Source of the DNA: Symbiodinium natans | Lineage: Eukaryota > Sar > Dinophyceae > Suessiales > Symbiodiniaceae | NCBI GenBank assembly: GCA_905221605.1 | Contig: CAJNDS010002269.1 | Span: 236,001 to 300,000, forward strand | Reading direction: 5' to 3' | DNA length: 64,000 nucleotides | In this document: positions 1 through 9,779 of the stretch, one piece after another | Position numbering within the stretch: position 1 is the stretch's first letter | Layout of the letters: each line of letters starts with the position of its first letter | The notes under the pieces: model-generated | Database searches by the model: none | The model's input: the letters and a program-made list of their open reading frames with translations, nothing else | What the model was told of the DNA's origin: nothing | Position numbers and translations under genes: made by a program

Positions 1-321
1 GCTCACGGCTTCCCCTCGAAACCCTGAAACCCCCAATTTCCCAAACCGTACACTCCAAGCCCCAAAGCGCTGTATCCTAAAGCCTCTAGACACGAAACCC
101 TAAGCCCCTGAGCAAGCTACGCTCAAGACCCTAAGGCCGCTGTAGTCCTGAACTTTTAGGAACCCTTTACACTCAAAACCCGAAACCCTGAGCCCCTAAA
201 CCTCCCTGAACCCCGTCAGAGCCTCATAGCTTTGGCTTAAGGAAGTGAGGCCTAGGTTTCAGGGTGTAGGGTTGTAGGGTTTAGGGTTTGGGGCTTAGGG
301 TGCAAAAACGAGTTTAGGGAC

Positions 322-383
322 GAGTCTCCCCGTCCGACGTCATCGGCCAAATCCACGACGCCCCACATGCCTTCGCAAGAAGC
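322..383 (-). CDS. Putative exon, one Cys
   Basis: The minus strand is open between a GTAG acceptor and a CTC|GTCCC donor and reads CEGMWGVVDLADDVG. It is the left-most island before degenerate heptamers. No family is recognised; the boundaries are a guess. Confidence 0.33.
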
Positions 384-635
384 CTACAAACCCTAAAACC
401 TAAACCCATAACGCCTGAACCGCCATGTCTGGGGTTTGGGGTTAGGGTTTAGGGCACTCGAAACCCTTAAAGCCCCTAGAGCCCCTAAACACCTATTCTT
501 CTTTAACGGCCGAGGTTGCGCAAAAATTGGGTCGAGTAATGATAGTAGCAATGATAGCAGTGGCAACCGTAATGTTACTGACTTTAGTGTAAGGAGGGTC
601 CATAATCACAAGATTCCAAAATTCATTCTGCGAAC

Positions 636-1040
636 CGAGTTTGTTAGAGGTACCCGTTATTATCACAAGTTTTTTCCGGAAGCTGTTTTTCAAGGGGTTG
701 TGTTTTGGGTTAAGGGCTTACGCAGTAAGGCTTGAGGCCCTGAGGGCCTTGGGCTCCAGGAATCTTAAAGAGCCAGAGCCCGGAGAATCCAGAAATCTCA
801 GCCCTGCCAGTTCCATGTAAAGCCTTATGGATTTTCATTACGAAACGAGGCCCCAAACAAAGTTTGTGATAGGTAGCCTGCGGGCCGGTCAGACTGTCTT
901 TAGTAAGTTTGTCTGGGTACCTTCTATGATACACAGTTATTTTTTCGGATGATTGATTTTGTTAAGGGTTTGTGTTTTGGGTTAAGGGCTGACGCGGTAA
1001 GGCTTGAGGCCCTCAGGGCCTTGGGCTCAAGGAATCTTAA
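636..1040. repeat. Diverged direct duplication of about 140 bp
   Basis: Positions 636-776 and 901-1040 share the same order of words, including TTGTGTTTTGGGTTAAGGGC and AAGGCTTGAGGCCCT followed by GGAATCTTAAAG. The copies differ by substitutions and small indels. The 125 bp between them is single copy. Short open frames across this area look like chance. Confidence 0.7.
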
Positions 1041-1519
1041 AGGCTGGAAAGCTTCAGGCCTTGAGGTCCTAAAGGCTTGAGGCCCTAGCCCTAAGGGCGG
1101 TTCTCCCCCCCCCCCCCCCCAATTTGTTTGGCGGGTCGCCGCGCCATGCGTTTATGGAGGGTCGAAATTTGATTGGGGGGGGGGGGGGGGCACACTAAAG
1201 ACAGTGCAACAGTAACGGTAAAAAAACGGAAACAATTTTCTTTTAATAATAGCAACATTGTTGCGGGTTTAGTGCTCTGTGGCTTCAGGTTGAGGATGTG
1301 TTCAGAGGCCAGTTCAGAGCTGAGCGAGTCCTAAGGACTTGAGGTTTTAGGGTTAGGATATGTGGGGTTTGTAATAGGGTATAGGGACACTACAGCCCCA
1401 AGTGCTAAAGCCTGAATCCTTAGCGAGACCCCCGCTAGAAAACCCCCCCCCCCTCCCCCCCAGACCCTAAACCCTAAACCCTAAACCCTAAACCCTATAC
1501 CCTAAACCCTAAACCCTGA

Positions 1520-1590
1520 GGTGGACAGAGCCTCGCAAACGCTCATGCCCGACCGGTTCGCGATAGATCCGCGCGGGCAGCGGATGCAGC
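1520..1590 (-). CDS. GCC2/GCC3 exon
   Basis: Reads CIRCPRGSIANRSGMSVCE, the C-x2-C-P-x-G motif followed by a third Cys, after a GAAG acceptor. It starts with two bases of a codon, which matches the one base left over from the exon at 1979-2063. The donor side runs into GGGTTTAGG and is uncertain. CCCTAAA arrays lie on both sides. Confidence 0.6.
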
Positions 1591-1794
1591 CTTCGGGATT
1601 CAGGACTCAACCCTAAACCCTAACCCTAAACCCTAAACCCTAAACCCTAAACCCTAAACCCTAAACCCTAAACCCTAAACCCTAAACCCTAAACCCTAAA
1701 CCCTAAACCCTAAACCCTAAGGGTTTGAGGCCCGATTGAAGGCTAGCGCCTTGCATTAGGTTGGCCTTTGAAACCCTCTGAGAACTATCCCTCA

Positions 1795-1860
1795 GCAAGA
1801 CCAGCTTCTGCGAAGTTGGGGGTTGGTGCACGTACCGCAGTTATCCATGTAGCAGTGAGC
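1795..1860 (-). CDS. Possible Cys-rich exon
   Basis: Minus-strand frame with DNCGTCTNPQL, a C-x2-C pair without the following Pro-x-Gly. It lies between two better exons, but those two are phase-compatible without it, so it may be intronic sequence. Confidence 0.22.
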
Positions 1861-1978
1861 ATCAAATAAGATAGAACTGCTTTCATGAGCAATTCTCAAT
1901 TTCGCTGTATAGAAGATTATACTATAGGACATGCGTGGCCCATTCTTGGAGACAGGCATATGACTAAGCGTGCTGTAC

Positions 1979-2063
1979 GCCGAGCCAATTGGCTGGAGGT
2001 GTTCTCGCTGTCGCTGAAGAAGCCCTCCGTGCACTTCGTGCAGGTCACAGAGCCGTTGAACTC
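1979..2063 (-). CDS. GCC2/GCC3 exon with heptamer insertion at its acceptor
   Basis: An 85-nt island from CCCAAG| to C|GTACAG encodes SVTCTKCTEGFFSDSENTSS, a clear GCC2/GCC3 half-module with an N-glycosylation-like NGS just before it. It begins in phase 0, as required by the exon at 3056-3125, and leaves one base, as required by the exon at 1520-1590. Its 5' edge overlaps one copy of an 18-bp direct repeat that brackets a TTTAGGG array (2051-2120), so the present acceptor lies in or beside inserted repeat. Confidence 0.65.
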
Positions 2064-2120
2064 CTTGGGTTTAGGGTTTAGGGTTTAGGGTTTTAGGGTT
2101 AAAGCCGTTGAACTCCTTGG
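2051..2120. repeat. TTTAGGG array bracketed by a perfect 18-bp direct repeat
   Basis: AGCCGTTGAACTCCTTGG occurs at 2051-2068 and again at 2103-2120. The 34 bp between is three TTTAGGG units, one TTTTAGGG and TTAA. The repeat covers the boundary of a coding exon, so one copy is coding and the other is intronic. It looks like a target duplication caused by insertion of a telomere-type array. Confidence 0.8.
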
Positions 2121-2329
2121 CTTTGGGGGGCTTGCGGTTTGGGCGCGAGGGACTGATGGGAGTTAGACATGGTGATAACCTTCTTGCGGCGGGGGGGTGG
2201 GGTGGGGGGTGGGGTGGGCGTTTTCGCCCTACTTTTCACGAAACCCTTGGCCCACAACACAGCACAAGCAGCTTTTCACGGTAGAAAAGAGACAGAAGAA
2301 ACAACGAGAACAGCAGCAAACCGCAAACT

Positions 2330-2410
2330 TCTTCATACTCCCTAAGCCCGAGCCTGAGCCCGAACCTGAAGGAGCTGTCTCAAGACGTAGGGCTTCTTGG
2401 AGCCTGCACT
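2330..2410 (-). CDS. Possible Cys-containing exon
   Basis: The minus-strand frame CSAGSKKPYVLRQLLQ ends at a GTTCGG donor-like site. The opposite strand reads a Pro-Glu repeat that comes from the low-complexity DNA GAGCCTGAGCCCGAACC. Weak call. Confidence 0.22.
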
Positions 2411-2858
2411 ACACTTCTTTTGAGGGTGGTAGGGTTTAGGGTTTTTAGGGTTTAGGGTTTAGGGTTTAGGGTTTAGTGTTTAGGGTTTAGGGTTTACGGA
2501 TTCAGGAACTCGGCTTATAAGGCTTGCAAGGAGTGATTTTAGGTTTTGGGGCTCGAAACTCTGACGGCCCCAAACCCTAAACCCTGACGGCTGTAAACCC
2601 GAAGCCCTAACCCTGAATCCTCAATCCTAAACCCTGAATGTCCTAAATCTCAGGCCCTAAACCCTAAACTGGGATTTCAGGGCTGAGGGAGACTGCAATA
2701 AAAAGTGGTCGAGGGTTTAGGGTTCGGAGGGTTTAGGTTCTAGGGTTTAGGGCGGTTTTGGGTTAGGGGTTTTAGGGTGTTCGTGGACGGCTGCTTGGGT
2801 GAATTATGGGGTTTAGGGATTTGAGATTTCAAGGGTTTTGTGCTTAAGAAGAACATAC

Positions 2859-2911
2859 CCTCCTGCTCTGATACCTCCAGCCACCCTCGAAGACGAAGGA
2901 GCTCATGCATC
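2859..2911 (-). CDS. Putative exon with consensus GTATGT donor
   Basis: The island lies between GATTCAG| and GGAGG|GTATGT. Two frames are open: one reads MHELLRLRGWLEVSEQE, the other CMSSFVFEGGWRYQSR. The splice sites are good, but the flanking Cys-rich exons join in phase without it, so it may be alternative or false. Confidence 0.33.
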
Positions 2912-3055
2912 CTGAATCCTCTCATCCCGCCCTGAAGCCGTGGCCCCTGAACACTAAGCTCTGACTAGGGTTTAGGGATTAGGGATTAGGGTTTAGGGTT
3001 TAGGGTTTCGCGTTTTGGATGTAACCCTAGGCCCCTCACCCTACCTACGACGCAC

Positions 3056-3125
3056 CTTCCTTGTTGCAGGGGAAGGTGCAGCCTGATACCCGGGTAGACA
3101 CGGCGTGCAGTTCGTGGCGCCATTC
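3056..3125 (-). CDS. GCC2/GCC3 exon
   Basis: A 70-nt island from TTGAG| to GGAAG|GTGCGT reads NGATNCTPCLPGYQ. The C-x2-C-x2-G spacing and the strong GTGCGT donor make this one of the safer calls. It ends in phase 0, matching the exon at 1979. Confidence 0.65.
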
Positions 3126-3129
3126 CTCA

Positions 3130-4265
3130 ACGGTTTCGGGTTGAGGGTTGACGCCTTTGGGATGTTTAGGGATGATTGGGTTCTAACTGGTTTTAACCTA
3201 TTTACCCCCCTCAATGAATGAATGAGAACAACAGGCTGAGTTTTAGAAGAAAACTGAGCTTTGCAGGGCAAGGCCAAATAAAAAAGGAAAACGACAGAGA
3301 GAGAGAGAGAGAGGAGAGACAGAGGGGAGACAAAAACTCAAAAGAAATCGACGACTGCAAAAGACCAGACAATTTGCCCAATAAAGAATGAAAGAGCAAA
3401 TTTGGGCTTTTAATGAGCGGCCAAGTGCTCAGGGTCTTATTGTTAGGCCGTTGGCTTCTTCGAAATCCAGGATGACTCAATTTGTAAGAGACGCGAGTAG
3501 TGACAGTGAGGAAGTCATTACACCGCTCATGCTGGACGGAACTTACGTGTCAAGGAATTTTGCTACCTTAGGACCTTTCCTTACCTTGTTCACCTTATTC
3601 ACAGGTTCATTTCGCTCCTGAAAATAATATTATTACTGTTCTCTTCACATTAAATTATTAGGTGAGAACAGTGAGTGAGTTTACGAGTGAACGGAGTGAA
3701 CGAAAGTACGCGGGCTCACGACGTTCAACACTTGTCATTTGCTTCTCCTTTTTGTATTTCGTGGGCACTCAACTAGTCCTTTAATGCACCCACCAGTACT
3801 CAAAGAACAATCAACCCAGCCTAGACCCCTCCAACAGCGCCTCGATCAAACACCTGACTATTACAGAAGACGCACCTGCGAAAAAAGGGTTCAACGTCAA
3901 CCCCTCCTCCCCCCATCATCTCGAAGCCATAGCCCTGAACACCCCCCATGTGGGGTTTTGGCCCGAAACCCTGAACCCCTGAACCCTAGACACAAACTGC
4001 AAAATCTCTGCCCCCCGTCCAAGTCCTGATGCAGATCCCTGAGCCTGCAGAGACCCTCGCAATATAGGAAAACGCCAAGGACAAGTGCGACAAAGCGCCC
4101 TACAAAAGGAAAAAAGCTTCCACCATTTTTTTGATCATAATCCGAAAACAACTCCGCAAACCTTCCCACAAATCCCTGCACAAACTCCCCCAAGCCCCCA
4201 CATCATCCCCCCAAAACCTGGCTTTTGCCCACCCTCAACCCTAAACCTTAAACCCTAAACGCCCT
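3130..4265. other. Intron-like stretch, one missing exon expected
   Basis: Contains an AG microsatellite (3294-3316), an AT-rich palindromic patch (3626-3665) and decayed heptamers. Short ORFs on both strands (3388-3621 plus, 3739-4029 plus) show no family. The phase mismatch between the flanking Cys-rich exons suggests an exon is still hidden here. Confidence 0.4.
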
Positions 4266-4269
4266 AAAC

Positions 4270-4340
4270 CTTCAACTCGAGATTCTCGGAGATGAAGCCC
4301 GGCGGGCAGTCGCTGCAGGCTGTGCTGCCATACTCCGATT
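4270..4340 (-). CDS. GCC2/GCC3 exon
   Basis: Reads ACSDCPPGFISENLEL from AAAAGCCCAG| to TTGAAG|GTTTAG; the donor is the first two bases of a heptamer-like GTTTAGGG. It starts with two bases that complete the codon left by the exon at 5007-5099. Confidence 0.67.
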
Positions 4341-4409
4341 CTGGGCTTTTTGAGGGATGAGGGTTGAAGAGCTGATGGCCTGCTAATTTGGGGCACTTGG
4401 GGTCTTTGT

Positions 4410-4443
4410 ATAAATAATATATATATATATATGTATATATGTG
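4410..4443. repeat. AT microsatellite
   Basis: AT/TATG dinucleotide run in an intron. Similar runs lie at 15,943-16,050, 26,639-26,733, 45,084-45,212, 52,460-52,486 and 56,051-56,102. Confidence 0.9.
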
Positions 4444-5006
4444 TACTTGAGTTTTTTGGGGGGAGGGCCTGCTCACCTAACCTCAGCTAAATCGCTATAC
4501 TCAAAACTACCCATGAAGCTTCAAAGTAGGGGCTTCGTGCGGAAGAATCTAGAAAGTAGACCCTGGCAAATCTAAACGTTCAGGGTTTAGGGTTTGTGGG
4601 GGGGGGGGAGCCTTGACTATTACATGTGTCTTTGATTTGATTGCACTGCTATAGGTGGGTAGGTTTTCTTAAGAGGAGATCCTGCGAGACGCATGGGTCG
4701 AGTTGTCAATGGCTAGGGCTTGGCCAGGTGGCAGTGGGATTTGGAAATAGGAGATAAGCTTCGTCGTACTTCACTCCTGCCTATGGCAAGAGTGGGGGCA
4801 AAGTAGGTAAACACTCGCTGCCATGTTGCCGCTGCTGGCACCAAGTGCTTGTGCTGGAACGAAGTGCTGGTAAACTCAAAGCGGGAGCTCATGAATCCCT
4901 TAGCCCTGCAAACCCCTAAACTCTAAACCCCGAACCCTAAACCCTAAACCGAATTCTGAACTAAAATCTGCAAACCCTACGTGCCGAAACCCGGAAACCT
5001 TCAAAC

Positions 5007-5099
5007 CATGCCGAGGCAAGCTGCCGAAGGTTCCACGCTCGCAGTGCAGGCACTGGGAGCTCATGGCGCTTTGGATATAGCGACCTCTCTTCCCAAGAA
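5007..5099 (-). CDS. GCC2/GCC3 exon
   Basis: A 93-nt island from CTTGACAG| to GGCATG|GTTTGA reads SSQCLHCERGTFGSLP with a basic N-terminal part LGKRGRYIQ. Phase links it to the exon before (5705-5767, one base left) and after (4270-4340). Heptamer arrays flank it on both sides within 50 bp. Confidence 0.65.
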
Positions 5100-5704
5100 C
5101 TGTCAAGCAGGTCCTCTTAACCCTAAACCCTAAACCCTAAACCCTAAACCCTAAACCCTAATCCGATCCCAAAAGCGCTTAGGCTTCAGTGCAGCACCCT
5201 GAACTCTTCAGACTGGGGGATCCATGCCGTAAGCCAGAGCAAAACTACCAAACTCGACTCCGTTAGGGTTTGCGCTTTGGCTTCAGAGATAGGGTTTAGG
5301 GTTTAGGGTTTAGGGTTTAGGGTTTAGGGTCTAGAGTTATTGGTCTGTGGTTCGGTGCTCTCGGTGTAGGGCCTTAGGCAGTTTAGAGAGCTTCGAGAAT
5401 CGCTGGGCGTTGTCGGAGTTTCTTGCCCGACCCAGAGTCTGGAGTGTCTTAAGTTTCAATCTAGGTGCTGCTTCTGGTTGCTGAGACTCGCATTTTCGAT
5501 TGTGGGTCCTTATGGCTTCAGGACCTAGTTGAAGGGTCATGGGTAGCTGTAGGTAGGACCAAAAGTGCACGGGCGCGCTTAAACCAGTTCCTCTAGTTTT
5601 CCTACGTGCCAAACGTTGCAACTACCCATGAAGCCCTCCAGTAGCCACTTAGCGGCTATTCGACGGTTAAGCCGCCTAAACCCTGTACCACTGGAAACCC
5701 TCAC

Positions 5705-5767
5705 GCTCCATTTGTGGGCTCATCCAGCCTGGAGCACAGGCCTCGCAGAACGACAGCCCGAATGTGC
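5705..5767 (-). CDS. GCC2/GCC3 exon
   Basis: Reads TFGLSFCEACAPGWMS from GAAAG| to GGAGC|GTGAGG. The C-x2-C-A-P-G motif and the GTGAGG donor are both good. It needs one base from the preceding exon, which 6563-6658 does not supply, so an exon between 5770 and 6560 is probably missing. Confidence 0.62.
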
Positions 5768-6562
5768 CTTTCTTTCACAAGTCCGGATGCGTGCTTTTCT
5801 CAGGGTTTGGGAGGCTTCTGATTAGCCACCTCTTGAGCCCTTAAATCTTGAAGCATAGAAGCATGCCTGGCTGCCTAGGTTTGGCCCATACTTCCTGGCA
5901 GTCCAACCCAAAGATTTGGTTCACAGGGATCGAGCTCCTTGCCAAAACAGGGTACCTTCACAAAATCCCGGCTGCTGAGGAATGAGATTCTTCGCACCCG
6001 AAGCCCTAAGGGTTTAGGGTTTCGGGTTTAACCCTAAACCCTATGTAAACCTTATGTAAACTGTATGTAAGCTGTAAGTAAGCCCTGTGTAAACCCCAAA
6101 CCATTTGAGGGGAGGTTTGGGGGCGGAAGCGGGCCCCGAGGATTGAAACCTCAAATCTGAGAAGGCGCCGCGAGCCGCATATAGATCATAGGGTTAAGGG
6201 TTTCGGGTTTTCGGGTCCTAGACTTTGGGTATAGGGCTTGGGGCTTAGGGTCTTGTTCCTAAGTTTGAATATGATCCTCCTCAACCCAAGAAGGGAAGCG
6301 TAAAGCATCCCAAGCAGCCTATTCGGGGCTTATAGTGGAATCCATACTGCCCAGACATACAAGTAGATCTCACGAAGACGCTAAGAAGACCTTGAGAAAG
6401 CGTCCATCAGCTTTTCCAACGTGCACTTTATCACCACTGGAAGTCTCCCCGAACCCTAAGCCCAAACCCTGAACCCTAAACCCTAAACCCCAACCCCCTA
6501 AACCCTAAACCCTACACCCCAAACCCTCAACCCGAAACCCTCAGAGCTCCCAAACCCTGCAC

Positions 6563-6658
6563 CTTTTCAAAACCCAAGGGGCTGCTGTAGCGCCCGGGTG
6601 GGCAGGGCACGCATTCGTGGAGGCCGCTCTCGTTGGCGAAGTTCCCTGGCGTGCAGGG
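6563..6658 (-). CDS. GCC2/GCC3 exon (best example)
   Basis: A 96-nt island of exactly 32 codons reads CTPGNFANESGLHECVPC followed by PPGRYSSPLG, that is C-T-P-G-x(n)-C-x2-C-P-P-G-x-Y-S. This is the textbook linkage of one GCC2/GCC3 unit to the next. It runs from a TCCAAG acceptor to AAAAG|GTGCAG. It starts and ends in phase 0; the exon at 7026-7115 also ends in phase 0. Confidence 0.77.
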
Positions 6659-7025
6659 CTTGGACTTCGGGCTTCGGGCTTCGGGCTTCGGCTTTAAGGT
6701 TTCGGGTTTAGGGTTTAGGGTTTTGCGTTTAGGGTTTCGGGTTTGGGGTTTAGGGCTTCGGGTTTGGAGTTTAGGGGTTCAGGGCTCTACGAAAGCTATG
6801 GGTGGGGGCCTACTGAATGAGAATGGGTATGTTGGATGGATGATAACTTCTCCGGCTTCGAACGGGCAATGACTTGAACCCTAAACCCGAAACCTCCTGA
6901 CCATTAACCCCAAACACTCTGACCCTAAACCCTAACCCCCTAAACCCTAACCCCCTAACCCCCTAACCCCCTAAACCCTAAACCCTAAACCCTAAACCCT
7001 AAACCCTAAACCCTAAACCCTAAAC

Positions 7026-7115
7026 CCAGCGTTTGGCAGATGCGAACCCTGAGCCGACTGCAGCGCCTCGCGCGCACAGGATGCACTTCTGCCTCAGCGC
7101 AGGGGCCCCGAGCAA
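7026..7115 (-). CDS. GCC2/GCC3-like exon
   Basis: Thirty codons from CTCCCCAG| to CGCTGG|GTTTAG read KCILCARGAAVGSGFA. The donor is formed at the junction with a CCCTAAA array. A second frame is also open through part of it; the C-x2-C-x2-G spacing favours this one. Confidence 0.5.
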
Positions 7116-7959
7116 CTGGGGAGCTCAGCGTTTAGGGTTTAGGGTTTAGGGTTTGGGGTTTAGGGTTTGGGGTTTAGGGTTTCGGGTTTAGGGTTTCGGG
7201 TTTAGGATTCAAGGTGTAGGGGTGTAAGGTTGAGGATCCAGGGTTTGGGGCTGAGGGTGTCGCGTAGGGGTTGAGGTTTCAGGGTTTGGGGTTCACGGCC
7301 TTTTTACAGTGGCACGAGGTTTAAAGAATCCCCATGGACCCCTGTTTCCTCGACAGTCTGTTGTAGCACCTTAAACGGCAACATGATAGGGTTTGAGATC
7401 TTGGGTTTAGGGTTTAAGGAAACCTAAACCCTAAACCCTAAAGCCTTAACCCTAAACCTAAACCTAAACCCGTGATATGACGGCCTTTAGGGGCGTAGCA
7501 GGTCATGGGGTTGCTTGGAGTCTCGAATTCAAGGGGTCGAATTTCAGCCCATCCGTCACGCACTCTCAACAAGTTTGAGAGCTCCATCCTAGGCTCCCTC
7601 CCAACAACTCCCTAAACCCGAAACCCTAAACCCTAAAACCTAAACCCAAAAAGCCTAAACCCTAAAACCTGTAAATTTCAACTATAGACTCCATCCGGAC
7701 TACGTAGACTGGCATAATGAAGCACAAAGCTGTGAAGCATCTCTAAATTCTGCCGTCGGGTAGCTGCACCATGCCGGAAACCCCAAACCCTACCCGTCAA
7801 ACCCGAAACTGTAAACCCCCAAAACCCTAATCCGAAAACCCCAACCCGAAAACCACGAACCTTAACACCCTAGGGTTATTAAACCCCCAAACACTAAATC
7901 CGCAAACCCTAAAAAACCACAAACCTTAAACCCCGAACCCGAAACACTGGAAGCATGGT

Positions 7960-8128
7960 GAAATCCAGCGCGGAGCCTTGGCTTGCAGCTTAGGAGCCCA
8001 AACCCGAAAACCACAAACCTTAAACCCCCAAACCCTAAAGCCCTAAAGCCCTAAAGCCCTAAAGCCCTAAACCCTAAACCCTAAGCCCTGCACCCTCCAT
8101 CGCTTTGCCCTGGCTTGCAGCTTAGAAG
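7960..8128. repeat. Partial echo of an exon across a heptamer array
   Basis: CTTGGCTTGCAGCTTAGGAG at 7976-7995 is repeated with two or three changes near 8109-8127, inside the exon at 8094-8183. The sequence between is mostly CCCTAAA and CCCTAAAG units. It may be a second, diverged case of an array flanked by a target duplication, or simply a copied exon fragment. Confidence 0.45.
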
Positions 8129-8183
8129 CATGCCTTCCAGCGGCGCATAGCGCCCGATGGGGCAGTCGGTGCAGTTGGCAGCC
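8094..8183 (-). CDS. GCC2/GCC3 exon
   Basis: Reads NCTDCPIGRYAPLEGM, then SCKPGQSDGG, from GCAAG| to GGAGG|GTGCAG. It contains three Cys in the expected order. It needs one base from the preceding exon, while 8325-8405 leaves two, so one of the boundaries is off or a small exon lies between. Confidence 0.7.
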
Positions 8184-8324
8184 CTTGCATTCTAGGGCAT
8201 TGCAGGGATGTTGATAAGGATTTTTTTGGGGGGTTTGCAGTGCTTGTGGGGCCTTTAGGGCTTCTAGGCTTGAAAAGGTTTAGGCTTCAGAGGGTTATAG
8301 GGTTTGGGAGTGAAGCCAAGTTAC

Positions 8325-8405
8325 CAGGTGCGGTCTGTTTCGCTGTATTTGCCCACAGAGCAGGGCTCGCAGACGCTGCCGTTCAGGAAGCGGCCCACGG
8401 TACAC
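8325..8405 (-). CDS. GCC2/GCC3 exon
   Basis: An 81-nt island encodes CTVGRFLNGSVCEPCSVGKY followed by SETDRT. The acceptor CTAAACCCAG| is built directly from a telomere-type heptamer (branch-like CTAAAC, C-rich tract, CAG). The donor is CTG|GTAACT. Confidence 0.76.
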
Positions 8406-8894
8406 CTGGGTTTAGGGTTTAGGGCTTAGGGTTGCGGGCTTAGGTCCTTCTATGTCATGTGGATGCCCTACATGTGAAAAGAAATCGTGACACGCGTCTG
8501 AGAACACACCATCGTTGCGGAACCCGCAGCCCAGTGCCCCCATTGATATGTTAGAATGGTTTTTTTGGGCATTCTTTAAGTATCCCTTTGGGATTTAAAG
8601 GCCCAAAGCCTTAAACCCTAAACTTTGAGGACCTGAGAAGCGAAAAACTGCAGGAGCTCCCCCACCCCCCTGGCTGCAGCACTGCTTTGGTCAAACATTC
8701 CCAGAAGACCACGCCCCAAAACCCGACCAGCACTTTCGCCTAAGACTCTTTATGGACCTGAGCCCGATACAACTTCTGTCACCGAATCCGAAGGCTGAAC
8801 CCTCTGTCCCTTTGTCCCATGCAACCACGCGGCGTGGGCGCATGGTCCGGCCACGGATTTGGGAGCTCGGGTGAAGCCTGCAGAAGTCATGTTT

Positions 8895-9745
8895 GTTAGG
8901 TACGAGGATTGTTGTTGCGCTACCCGCTAACCCAGTTTAAGTGTGTGCCATGTATGCACATGATCATATGGACTGCTAACGGGACTAGACTGGTATCTAG
9001 TTTGGCCTCAGGACCCTTTGCGTACATGACCAACTCAATCGGAATGCTGCCAGAAGGAGGATGGTCCGAAGTAATTACATCTCTGTACTCACAAACAGTC
9101 CCCACAGATCAGCGGTCTCGATCTGCCATGTGGCAGAATCTTTCAATTCGCGTCACTTGAGTGGCAAGTGTAGAGAGGTCTATGACGAAGTACGTTTTTG
9201 TCGCTCGAAGCTGGCCTCAGTGCGCAGAAGCACTGGGAAGCCGAACAGAGGCATCGTTCATCAAACACGTGCTCTGGCAGCGATGCGCTGCCTTGCGGGC
9301 GTTTGCGGCTGAAGAGGTATGCGTTGCAAGCTTGCGAGAGAAACCACTGCTGTGAAGGCAATGGATCACTTTGGCGAGCACAAGCGCCTTTCGAACAACC
9401 TCGAACGACAACCAAGCCAAAAAGGCCACAAAGCTCCCAAAGCCGAACGTGGCACTTGGGCAGGTGAAAGAGACGCAAGCCGCTGCTCGTGTCCAGGCGT
9501 GCAGTCTTTGCGGCAGGCGCCACCCAAACGTGACCTTTCATGTTGTGTGCTCTTGCGACCGCCTGGCAGAATTGAGGGCATTCCCTCATCGTTTGGGCTC
9601 CTGCAGTCCTATCGGGAATTCGAACCAACCAACCAAAAACAACCAACCTGAAGACCAGCCCTCTTCAGAATGCCCTCTAGTCAGGCCCTCAACCCCCCCC
9701 TGGTATAGCTGGGACGTTCCCCCTTATACGAACAGTCCTTTCTAG
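8895..9745 (+). pseudogene. Possible LINE/RNase-H-type 3' remnant (weak)
   Basis: The plus-strand frame from 9161 is open to a TGA at 9356, then open again in the same frame to 9745. The second part contains CSLCGRRHPNVTFHVVC then DRLAELRAF, a C-x2-C-x9-H-x3-C arrangement like the terminal zinc motif of many non-LTR retrotransposon ORF2 proteins. The minus strand has a competing 167-codon frame (9143-9646) without recognisable features. No RT domain is visible, so this is only a suggestion. Confidence 0.25.
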
Positions 9746-9779
9746 GGATTCTAGCAAGGGGTACTATTATAATACAATC
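9711..9779. mobile_element. Family-2 inverted-repeat element, left end only
   Basis: GGGACGTTCCCCCTTATAC matches the terminal repeat of the complete family-2 copies at 36,623 and 39,259 with one change, and AGTCCTT follows as in those copies. The opposite terminus is missing. Confidence 0.5.

Noticed and set aside
1461-1722. CCCTAAA arrays as a true chromosome end
   Set aside because: Arrays are short, occur in both orientations over 57 kb and alternate with coding islands; a telomere would be one long terminal array in one orientation.
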